This document shows, one piece after another, positions 55,297 through 63,224 of a stretch of 64,000 bases of DNA. Positions within the stretch are counted from its first letter, which is position 1. Every line of letters begins with the position of its first letter. This DNA comes from Paraniabella defluvii. GTDB lineage: Bacteria > Bacteroidota > Bacteroidia > Chitinophagales > Chitinophagaceae. Both the position numbers and the translations under genes were made by a program. The notes below the pieces were generated by a model. It saw nothing but the letters and a program-made list of their open reading frames with translations. It did no database searches and was not told the DNA's origin. The DNA is taken from contig CP079215.1 in assembly GCA_019316985.1 (NCBI GenBank), forward strand, positions 4,154,001 to 4,218,000, written 5' to 3'.

Positions 55297-55548
55297 ATGG
55301 ACACTGGCAACGAAACCTATCCGCCTTCAACATTCCCGCCGCTGAGCTATCAGCTTTTACGGTCAGTATCGACCTTTTATCATCTCCCTTAAAAATGGCG
55401 AATTGATACGGTTTACCCCGATGATGTCGGGCGATTTTACGACTGGTTAATTTCTCATAACGTGAGGGATATACGCACAACCAAAATGCCCAATGTCCCT
55501 GCTAACAAGGGACGTTTTAACTCAAATAAAAATGGAAGTAATGAGTGA
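55297..55548 (+). CDS. Small unrecognised protein, frame broken
   Basis: ATG at 55297 (MDTGNETYPPSTFP). Other frames then read SLKNGELIRFTPDDVGRFYDWLISHNVRDIRTTKMPN to GSNE and TGA at 55548. Two or three indels (near 55330, 55385, 55418). It overlaps the response-regulator ATG, so they may be coupled. The role is unknown. Confidence 0.4.
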
Positions 55549-55986
55549 ACAAAAATAATAAAAATAGCCATCATAGATGACCACGATCTACTTCGGGAGG
55601 GTATCTGCCAGTTTCTCGAAGAAAAAGGTTTTGAAACCGTGTTTGAAGCCGAAAACGGCGAGGCGGCAATGATGAAAATAGAAGCCTGTGAAATGCTTCC
55701 CGATCTGTGTATCGTTGATGTCAATATGCCGATTATGAACGGCTTTGAGACGGTCAAAACACTACGGGCAAAATATCCACCTCTGAAATTTTTGGCGTTC
55801 AGCATAAACGACGATGAAAAGGATGTGGTGCAAATGCTTCAGAATGGAGCCGACGGATATATCCTTAAAGGAGCAGATCCTGGAACTGACAAAGGCCATC
55901 CGGGTCATCTGCGGTGGGGACGTTATTTCAGTGCTGGTATATGCCAAGTGGTAAAGGACTATTTTAAACCTCGATCACAATCTTAG
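55541..55986 (+). CDS. Response-regulator receiver domain, no output domain
   Basis: ATG at 55541; frame change near 55560; IAIIDDHDLLREGICQFLEEKG (acid pocket), LCIVDVNMPIMNGFET (phospho-Asp), LAFSINDDEKDVVQML, ADGYILKG (Lys). The conserved Asp, Thr/Ser and Lys are in NarL-type positions. The HTH output part is missing: after ICGGD/SAGICQVVKDY it stops at 55986, so it is a stand-alone or truncated receiver. No sensor kinase is nearby. Confidence 0.75.
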
Positions 55987-56297
55987 GTTTCTTTGCTACT
56001 TTCTTTTTCGCCACCTCATGAAAGAAAGTAGTCTTGTCAGTCGGCAATAAAAGCGGCGTTCTTTTGCTTCTTTTCTTTGGCCGCTGATGCGGAAAGAAAA
56101 GAAGTTCGCCAAAATAACAAGGGGATAATGAATATCCCACGAATGGCTCCGCAACCTGTTTGTAAAATGCAGAAATGAGATGGTGATGCAGGCGCATTTT
56201 ACCAAGGGGTTGCACCGCTTCCAAGCAAAAAGACTGCCCCGATCAGCGGAAGGGGTGTCTTTTGCCCGCCCCGATAACTATCGGGGTTCAGGTCAGG
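55987..56297. other. Intergenic region with a perfect palindrome
   Basis: CCCCGATA / TATCGGGG (56269-56286) with a 2-nt loop, between converging genes; probably a shared terminator. The rest, rich in repeated AAAGAAAAGAAG tracts and GC-rich pieces, shows no gene. Confidence 0.5.
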
Positions 56298-57098
56298 TTA
56301 TCGGAATGGGTTGAGTACGGAACTCTCCAATATTGTGGAAAAAGCCCTGTATTGGATAAGCCCTTTGCGAAAAAGGTTCCATAACAGCGAACAGCCCATT
56401 TGCGCAAGTGAGCCGTTTATGTACAAATCCTGCTTTTCCAATGCTTCCGCTAATGAACAGCTTGGTGTGTCGTCTTGCTGTTCGGCTCGCTTCAGCAAGT
56501 CGCCAAATTCTTCGGTAACAAAGGGAAGGTTCGCTACCGTTTCATATTTCTGTGAGTTTGGTTGTCGGATATTTCCTATTGTAGATAGTATAACTTGTCC
56601 GGTGTACTGGCTGTTCCCAAAGTCGAGCCAGTAGCTTGGGCGGTTCGTGTAATAGCGACCGCTGTTGAGCCTTTTCAATATATCGGCTATTTCAAATCTT
56701 GTCTTTACACTATCCACGCAGGTAATGAAAATACTTGCTCCTGCATGTTCGGGCATTCTGCCCAAATTATCCCTTTCAAATTTTCGGTTTTCGGCTTTCC
56801 AGTTTGTACCCTCGCAACGGTTTGCCCGATTGATCAGGGTTACGGATTTGTACAACCCTGTTTCACATGCTGCAAAACGCTGTCGCCCCAAATTGGCATC
56901 TGTTACAATATCGTCATCCCATAAACGAACGTGTAAACCTGCGTGTCCCAAAGATGTAAGGCTATGGTTCATTTCCAACAAGGCTGTAAGAACTTTGGAG
57001 CCTGTACCACCTGCACCGACAAGGTTTATTGTTACGGGATTAGTGGCATTTATTAAATCACTGTCCGTAAAATGGACTTTTATTTTATCTGTATTCAT
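56298..57098 (-). CDS. PRTRC system ThiF family protein
   Basis: Intact, 266 residues. ThiF/E1-type nucleotide fold: NLVGAGGTGSKVL (GxGxxG at residues 28-34), RLWDDDIVTDANLGRQRF, FITCVDSVKTRFE. Last gene of the minus PRTRC block; starts where protein B ends (1-bp overlap). In the PRTRC system its role is unknown. Confidence 0.88.
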   Translation of the reverse strand: MNTDKIKVHFTDSDLINATNPVTINLVGAGGTGSKVLTALLEMNHSLTSLGHAGLHVRLWDDDIVTDANLGRQRFAACETGLYKSVTLINRANRCEGTNWKAENRKFERDNLGRMPEHAGASIFITCVDSVKTRFEIADILKRLNSGRYYTNRPSYWLDFGNSQYTGQVILSTIGNIRQPNSQKYETVANLPFVTEEFGDLLKRAEQQDDTPSCSLAEALEKQDLYINGSLAQMGCSLLWNLFRKGLIQYRAFSTILESSVLNPFR

Positions 57099-57808
57099 TA
57101 TAAAAAATCATTTAAGGTGATGTTACTCTTTTTTAGTACGTCCTTCGGGAATACGTCTCCAGTTGCGATAAGATGCTCCCAAAGGCTTACGCAATTGCCG
57201 TTAACCGGATTGTAGTCCTGCATCAGATGGCTGAAATAGGAATTAAAGAAATAGCCTTCCCATGCAGTGATAAACTCCTCCAGTGATGAGGTGTTCTTAA
57301 TACGCACATCTACCGTTCCCATACATACGTTTCCATCTTCGTACACATTAAAAAATGGGGCATTATAGAGCGTTGTACGTGCGGTGGGTCTGCGGTTATT
57401 GCCCAATGCAAAAACGCAAAGGCTGTTCCTTCCTGCCACCCACAACATGGGCGGTACATTGGCTGTTCCTTTGGGAATCCCCAACTTTTCCGTAAAGTGC
57501 AATTCCCTTTGCGTGGCTTTGGTAAACCATATAGCCATGCCTTTTTGCGGGTCAAGATGCAAAATGTGGTTACCTAAAATGCCGTCAATTTTCAGGCAGG
57601 GTTCTTTTTCTTCCTTTGCCGTCTTCAATGCTTTTGCCAATTGGTTGGCTTCTCTTATTGTCAATGGATGCGCATTGATCGGTGTACCGTTACTATCCAT
57701 GTCGAAGTATTCTACATAGGTGTCTGTATTCGTTCCCTTCGTTTGATAGAATACCAAAGCGGATTTGGGGTGGTAAAGTGTTCCGAAGTTTGCTGTTATA
57801 TCGTTCAT
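57098..57808 (-). CDS. PRTRC system protein B
   Basis: Intact, 236 residues. LTIREANQLAKALKTA, GTANVPPMLWVAGRNSLCVFAL and FFNVYEDGNVCMGTVDV match the family. Tight spacing to ThiF and F. Confidence 0.85.
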   Translation of the reverse strand: MNDITANFGTLYHPKSALVFYQTKGTNTDTYVEYFDMDSNGTPINAHPLTIREANQLAKALKTAKEEKEPCLKIDGILGNHILHLDPQKGMAIWFTKATQRELHFTEKLGIPKGTANVPPMLWVAGRNSLCVFALGNNRRPTARTTLYNAPFFNVYEDGNVCMGTVDVRIKNTSSLEEFITAWEGYFFNSYFSHLMQDYNPVNGNCVSLWEHLIATGDVFPKDVLKKSNITLNDFL

Positions 57809-57819
57809 GATTTCCGTCT

Positions 57820-58974
57820 TTAAATGTTGCTAAGTAGGTATGCCAGTTCTTCCATGAGGGTAAACAGGCGGTTCTCAAAATCAAGGTTATTTCCTGTTAT
57901 ATCGCTTCCATCAAAGCATTTGAGAATAACAGGTTCTTCCATTTGCCCGTATTCCTGTAAATCCGTATTTACGCATTGCTCCAAATTTTCATTCAGCCAG
58001 CCTTTGCCATCGGCACAAAAGGAAACATACTTGTCCATTGTGACAACATATTCCATGTCGTCTTCTTCGGCTTCGCCATTGGGTCGGGCATTGCGAAATA
58101 CGTTTTCATTAGGGTATTGTTGGTATAGTTCAAACGCTTCCTGGGCAAGTGTCAGACAATCGAGGTCTAACGCATCTGTGCTTTTAAATCGGGTCAGACG
58201 CTCTTTAAAAAAGGTCAGGTTGGCACGGTGGAAAATCTTCTGTTCCATGCGGTCGCCAATCCATTCAGCCTGTTCCAATTCGCTTAGGTAGCTACTCATT
58301 TCGTCTGTATATTCATCGCTAACTACCCATTCCTTCAGCATTTCATACTGCCAGTACAGGAAACTATTTTCCTGCCTGTAATACGGTATATCCACTACAT
58401 GATAGAGGTAGGTACAGACCGATAATAAAAGCTGTGCGGTATGTTTTCTTTTGGGGTCTCTGAGCATCCGGTACAAAGGAACTACAGGGATATAGAACAG
58501 TGTAGAACCTGTATTGTATCGTTCCTCGCTCGTCAAATACGTTTTCCTGCTATCCTGTAAGAGTTTGATTTCTTCCCAATCCCTCACTTTTTTGCTCAAC
58601 TGTTCCTGCGTGTCCCACAATGCCAATGCGATATTGTACGGATAGCCATAGGACTGCGTTGGCATAGGCTCTATGCAGTAATGCCCGGCAAGTCGGGAAA
58701 GGGACTTATAAAAATCCCTCTCCGTTTTTGCAGATTTCCTGCAAGCCTGTACCGTTTCCGTTTCGTTCAGTTTCGGAAGAAATGAAGTCCTTAGAAAACC
58801 ATTGGCAACATGGTTATCGGTACAGACTGCCGTTTGTCCTTTTGTATTTCGCCTGCGTCCTTTGGGCGATTCATCCAGTTGGTAAATTCGTTCAACTGGC
58901 GGTGCAACCGTCTTTGCTTTGGCTCTTTGGGTATGCGTATCGTACCCGATATGATATGTTGTTGCATAAGTCAT
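57820..58974 (-). CDS. PRTRC system protein F
   Basis: Intact, 384 residues. SFLPKLNETETVQACRKSAKTERDFYKSL and YGYPYNIALALWDTQEQLS; a helical C-terminal half with a DMEYVVTMDKYVSFCADGKGW part. Assignment rests on order (E-C-F-B-ThiF) and these segments. Confidence 0.75.
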   Translation of the reverse strand: MTYATTYHIGYDTHTQRAKAKTVAPPVERIYQLDESPKGRRRNTKGQTAVCTDNHVANGFLRTSFLPKLNETETVQACRKSAKTERDFYKSLSRLAGHYCIEPMPTQSYGYPYNIALALWDTQEQLSKKVRDWEEIKLLQDSRKTYLTSEERYNTGSTLFYIPVVPLYRMLRDPKRKHTAQLLLSVCTYLYHVVDIPYYRQENSFLYWQYEMLKEWVVSDEYTDEMSSYLSELEQAEWIGDRMEQKIFHRANLTFFKERLTRFKSTDALDLDCLTLAQEAFELYQQYPNENVFRNARPNGEAEEDDMEYVVTMDKYVSFCADGKGWLNENLEQCVNTDLQEYGQMEEPVILKCFDGSDITGNNLDFENRLFTLMEELAYLLSNI

Positions 58975-58992
58975 CGTTTTATATTTTTGCGT

Positions 58993-59210
58993 TTAACCTT
59001 TCGTACCCATTACACTCTCAAAGCGATACTGCACTGTATCTTCCTGATAACAGGTGCGGATATTTTTGCAGTGGTGAGTATTGGATAGGTATTGGAATAG
59101 AAATTCAATACCGCCTGTACGCTCCATTTCGGTTCGGGGTCTGTCAATCTGATTTCCTGCTCTTTGTCTTCAAACAGGAATATGCGTTCTAACTGTGTTG
59201 CTAATAACAT
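58993..59210 (-). CDS. PRTRC system protein C
   Basis: About 72 residues. MLLATQLERIFLFEDKEQEIRLTDPEP, NFYSNTYPILTTAKISAPVI. After an indel near 59050 the family ending EDTVQYRFESVMGTKG is read to 58993. Short, one domain. Confidence 0.82.
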
Positions 59211-59242
59211 GGTTACTGAATTTTGGCGTTGAACAATTTTTT

Positions 59243-59766
59243 TTACTCTGCTCCGAAAAGGCTCGGTGATGCGAACTTGTCGGACAATTGTGATTTGCGT
59301 TTGCGTATCGCTTCGGCATGGTCAGGGTATTCGGTAGGGTCGGGTACTTTCATCCACGCTTCACGGTGCTTGCCCTCTTTTTCCAGTTCGTCCGCCTTTG
59401 CCATCTCTTCTTTGTACTTCTTGTCCCTTGCTTCCTTGTCCCTGCGTTCTTTCTCTGCTTTTTCCTTTTCCATCGCAGATTGCTTTTGCGCTTCCTCCAA
59501 TTGTTTTAAAAAGGCTTCCATATTCACCATTAAGCCCGAAGCCTTTTCGATGGGTGCGGCTATCCGCTCAAAATATCCCTCGTCCAGTTCCGCTGCTGTT
59601 CCTTTAGATTGAGCGGAACTATGCAGTTCTTTGCATCGTCTCCGCAATGCTCATTGTTCAATTGTGTGGAAACAATAAGGGTATCATCTGCACCCTTTGA
59701 AATGATCAGATGTAAATCACCTGTGATGTCCATCTTTGCTATCTGACTAAAAAAATTTGCGTTCAT
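59243..59766 (-). CDS. PRTRC system protein E
   Basis: About 174 residues. MNANFFSQIAKMDITGDLHLIISKG; frame change near 59605; FERIAAPIEKASGLMVNMEAFLKQLEEAQKQ with a long charged coiled coil; end SLFGAE. First PRTRC gene in the transcript. Confidence 0.85.
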
Positions 59767-59788
59767 TTTTTGATGATTTTGTTGTTCT

Positions 59789-59976
59789 TTAATCGGTTTT
59801 TAATGCCGTTAGCTTCTCGTGCATATCCGTCCAATAGGCACGTTGCCTTTGTCCAACTCGGAGAAACTTTTGTCCTCATGCCCGTACGTTTTGTATTCGC
59901 CTGTTATCCTGATTGCTTTATCAAGGTCTGCGACTTCAATCGGGTGGCCATTTAAATCTGTTATAGATAGTTTCAT
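59789..59976 (-). CDS. Small PRTRC-associated protein
   Basis: About 62 residues. MKLSITDLNGHPIEVADLDKAIRITGEYK, frame change near 59840, then AYWTDMHEKLTALKTD ending at 59789. ATG at 59976 is preferred over the 60030 start. Found beside PRTRC E in other ICEs; function unknown. Confidence 0.6.
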
Positions 59977-59989
59977 TGTCGCTGATTTT

Positions 59990-60649
59990 TTATTCGGCAT
60001 AATCACAAAGCCAGTCAGTATGCACTCCATTTGGCGTAAAATGATACTCGTTCGCTTCTATGACTTCTTGTATGGCTTCATCGCTTATCAAATAATCATA
60101 AGTACATTCAAGGCACTTGTATAGATAGTTGTTTAACTGCTCTAATGCCCGCAATACCCACACGTCCAGTTTTTCGATTTCAGCCTCAATTAAAGTGTGT
60201 TGCCTGTCGCTATCCCCATGTAAATAACTTTCAGAATAATATGCTACATAGTAACCCATGTGGGGTTTGTCTGTCCACATTGGCATTTCTATCGTCCTGT
60301 TTTCGATAAGTTTTATTACACGCCTGTCAATGGTGCATGGCTGTATGTTCAGCTCCAGTGTGGGGGCATAGCTTTTCCAAGCCTGTTCCGCTATACCTTT
60401 AATGAATGCAGATACATCAATCTTTGAAATGAAACAACTCCCGTCTCCCTGCGAATAAAACCCTCTGAAATAAATCTCTTTCAGGCTTATATGGATGCCA
60501 ATTAATGAACAGATAGTTATAAAATCCTCGCATTCGCTTTCCCACCAGTTATGGTCGGTGTTAAAGTATCTAAAATGCTCCGTTGCTTTCTCCTGTGCTT
60601 CCTTTTCCAGTTCGGAAAAGGTGTATAGCTTTATACTAATCGTTTTCAT
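59990..60649 (-). CDS. Unknown protein, phage/ICE accessory type
   Basis: Intact, 219 residues. SELEKEAQEKATEHFRYFNTD and the YFRGFYSQGDGSCF motif (residues about 60-73), then an acidic end. Similar proteins are seen in phages and ICEs, sometimes labelled antitoxin-like. No reaction assigned. Confidence 0.55.
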   Translation of the reverse strand: MKTISIKLYTFSELEKEAQEKATEHFRYFNTDHNWWESECEDFITICSLIGIHISLKEIYFRGFYSQGDGSCFISKIDVSAFIKGIAEQAWKSYAPTLELNIQPCTIDRRVIKLIENRTIEMPMWTDKPHMGYYVAYYSESYLHGDSDRQHTLIEAEIEKLDVWVLRALEQLNNYLYKCLECTYDYLISDEAIQEVIEANEYHFTPNGVHTDWLCDYAE

Positions 60650-60681
60650 TCTGCTTTGAATTTTTAATGTTATGAGTGTAA

Positions 60682-60876
60682 TTATTCAGAAGTAAAAACC
60701 CCATTGATATAGTAGCCGATTAGCTGTTCCCACAGTCGTATTAAACCATCGGTATCAACATAGAAAGATGCTGTGCGGTTACAATGAATGATATATATAG
60801 CCACATCCTCGTTATCTTTATTCAGGCTTTGTGCTTTAGCGTAACTTTTCGCTTCGTCTATTGATTTTGCTTTCAT
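60682..60876 (-). CDS. Small unknown protein
   Basis: Intact, 64 residues: DEAKSYAKAQSLNKDNEDVAIYIIHCNRTASFYVDTDGLIR. Its ATG overlaps the stop of the 59-residue gene upstream (ATGA). Confidence 0.5.
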   Translation of the reverse strand: MKAKSIDEAKSYAKAQSLNKDNEDVAIYIIHCNRTASFYVDTDGLIRLWEQLIGYYINGVFTSE

Positions 60877-61052
60877 ACCTTACCGTTTTTATCGTTATCA
60901 ATCTTTTTTATTTTAACGATGGCTCTTTCAGGGCATCCCTCTGCCGCAGTTATCTGTTCGATTACTCCTTTTTCTCCGCTTAGTGATACAACCCTGAACC
61001 GGATTTTGCCGTTATCGTGTTTTACGGTTGCTATAAAGGTTTCGAGTACCAT
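60873..61052 (-). CDS. Very short unknown protein (59 residues)
   Basis: Intact: MVLETFIATVKHDNGKIRFRVVSLSG, then GVIEQITAAEGCPERAIVKI and a Lys/Asn tail. Four-bp overlap with the following gene and its position between DUF932 and that gene argue that it is translated. Confidence 0.5.
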   Translation of the reverse strand: MVLETFIATVKHDNGKIRFRVVSLSGEKGVIEQITAAEGCPERAIVKIKKIDNDKNGKV

Positions 61053-61099
61053 ATCTGTAAGTTTTTAAGGCGACCACCTTTACAGGCGGTCGCCTTTGG

Positions 61100-62175
61100 T
61101 TACTTAATTGAGTTCAAAAACGTCTGCACCGATTTTTTCAAATGAGGTACACAGTTCAAAAGCTTTTGGGTCTTTAACTGTGCAGTACCACCTAATACGA
61201 TGCTCTGTAATTTGGCTTCACCATCCTTGTAATTTCTTACGTTCTGATAGTAGCCAGTCACAGCATTGTAGGCTCCGAACAATGTGCCTTTAGTGGTGTC
61301 CATCTGCTGTGTATCGCTTATCATTGCATAGGCAAAGGCATCATCAACGGTATTTTTGAACACGGTGGAAACTTCATCCTCTGCACCTTTTTTGAGCAGG
61401 TCAAGGGTTTCCTTGTTGGGGCAAAGCGCAAGCTGTATCAGTTTCCTTACTTCGCTGTCTGTTACCCTTACTTTTGTCCAATTGTTGAAAATATCCTGCA
61501 ATTGGTTGCTAAGGGTGTTCGCCAGTCCCATTACCTTGTGCGCATTTTCCAAACGTTGTTTGGCTCCTGCGGTATGTTTGATACGTACCACATTGCTCAT
61601 GTTGCGGAGCGAAGCATTAAGGGTATTTTGGCAAACGATGCGAATGGGTGTGAACGCTGCCGTAATGCTTCCGCTTCCATCGTGGGAGGTTGTCAGGAAG
61701 ATGTATTTTTCCGTAATATCATCACCGTTACCTACTCGGATATAGTCGGGTAGTTTAGCCGTAATGAATATGCGCTCACCGTTGCCCAATGCTCCTGCTG
61801 TTTCATACAGGATACCATCGCCACCGTCTACAATGGCGTCAAAGAAATTGAAGGCTTCGCGGTTTTGTACAATATGGTAGTCTTTACCGACTACGCCCAA
61901 TACTGCATTATTGTCGCTTCGGATGTTGGCAAAGTAGTTGGGAACCTCCAGTTCGTTGTTTCCTATCACGATACCTTGTGAAGTTTCTTTGATGTTTGAG
62001 CCTTTGGTGAACAGCGGACTTTGATGACTTCGTAATCAAGCCCTGCATATCGGATAGCTTGCTCGCTTGTGGGATAGTCCTGTACGATCTGCCCCAAGCC
62101 GTGCCATGCTTTTTCCTGTACGCTGAAGAAACTGTATTCACCTGTGCTACTGTTGAAATTGAGATTATGTGCCAT
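61100..62175 (-). CDS. DUF932 domain protein
   Basis: About 358 residues. MAHNLNFNSSTGEYSFFSVQEKAWHGLG; frame change near 62010; then NNELEVPNYFANIRSDNNAVLGVVGKDYHIVQNREAF, AFTPIRIVCQNTLNASL and KGTLFGAYNAVTGYYQNVRN, all DUF932 features. Common on plasmids and ICEs with PRTRC; function unknown. Confidence 0.85.
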
Positions 62176-62218
62176 GATGTTTTAAATTTTGATTGTTTGA
62201 AAAATGATTGATTGTTGA

Positions 62219-62598
62219 TTAGAATGGGAGGTCGTCCTCTTGTGCGTTGCCAGCGTTCGCTTTCGTGGTAGCCTGTGGCGTTTCGCTTCTCTTGCCGCCT
62301 GCAAGCGGTTTGATGTTGGAGGTATGGAAGTTTAGCCCTGCTCTTGGCTCTCCGTCCTTGCTTACCCACGCCCTTGTACTTACTCTGCCTGTGAGTTCTA
62401 CCAGTAGCCCTTTTGTGAGCATCTTCGCTACGTTGGGGTTATCCAGTATGAGCAGTCGAAGAAGGCGGTTTGCTCCACTCGTTCGCCCTGTTTGTTTTTG
62501 TAGCTGTCGTTCACCGCTACCGAAAAGTTTACTACCTGTTTGCCGTTTGACGTTGTGCGTACTTCCGCATCCCCTGTCAGTCTTCCTGTGATGTTCAT
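62219..62598 (-). CDS. ssb: Single-stranded DNA-binding protein
   Basis: About 126 residues. ATG at 62598: MNITGRLTGDAEVRTTSNGKQVVNFSVAVNDSYKNK and QTAFFDCSYW, the OB fold. Frame change near 62440 to MLTKGLLVELTGRVSTRAW. Acidic tip DDLPF at the end, the partner-binding signature. First gene of the minus PRTRC/DUF932 transcript. Confidence 0.9.
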
Positions 62599-62969
62599 GA
62601 TTTCTGCGTTTTAAAAGTTTTACATTTTGTTTCGTTCGCTTCCCTCTTTTCCTGCTGTGCTTTGCTCCGCTTCGCTTCGCAAATCATTTTTCCAAAAGAA
62701 AAACCGGAAAAAGAAAGCAGACAAACAAGGGGAGGAATAAGGCGAAGGGCGTGCTATAAGTCCCGAAGGGTGGCAAGCGAAGCGCAGCCATTATGCGCAC
62801 GCCATCGCCGCCGCCCCTTAACTTGGCTGCCTTTTTACCGGTTCTATTGGAAAATGAATTACCCCTAACTCAAATGGTGTATTTAAAAATTAACCACAGT
62901 AAATGCGGACTAAAAGGAGGTATAAACGATTGCAAAAATGAGTACGGCTAACAGAAAGTGTCGTAGATA
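62599..62969. other. Intergenic region, GC-rich
   Basis: Promoter region of ssb and of the recombinase operon. The GC-rich part (62690-62830) shows no gene or clear hairpin. No further features seen. Confidence 0.4.
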
Positions 62970-62993
62970 GCCAAACACTTCCACTCACTGCCA
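62970..62993 (+). promoter_or_regulatory. Phased GCCA repeat G, upstream of the recombinase operon
   Basis: GCCAAACACT (62970), TCCACTCACT (62980), GCCA (62990), 10 bp apart. The small ORF starts at 63066, 96 bp after the first unit. The last base of the triplet region is GCCACATGGG. Confidence 0.55.
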
Positions 62994-63065
62994 CATGGGG
63001 AGATTGACCACAACTCTTTGATAATTTTAAATCGCCAAAATTGGTCTATAGTAGTAGTGAACAAG

Positions 63066-63224
63066 ATGAACAACAGTCTTTCAAACAGCAAGATGACACC
63101 TGAAAAACTCCTTAAACTGTTTAACGGAGAGGCTAAGGGAATGAGCAATGAGGAAGCAGCAAAGCTGTTATTGTTTTTAAAAAAACTGGCCAGGATTGTG
63201 GTCATAAAATATTTGGGGAGATGA
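63066..63224 (+). CDS. Small unknown protein upstream of recombinase
   Basis: 52 residues from ATG at 63066: MNNSLSNSKMTPEKLLKLFNGEAKGMSNEEAAKLLLFLKKLARI. Helical and basic. Stop overlaps the recombinase ATG (ATGA), so they are translated together. It could be a small regulator of the recombinase. Confidence 0.55.
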   Translation: MNNSLSNSKMTPEKLLKLFNGEAKGMSNEEAAKLLLFLKKLARIVVIKYLGR

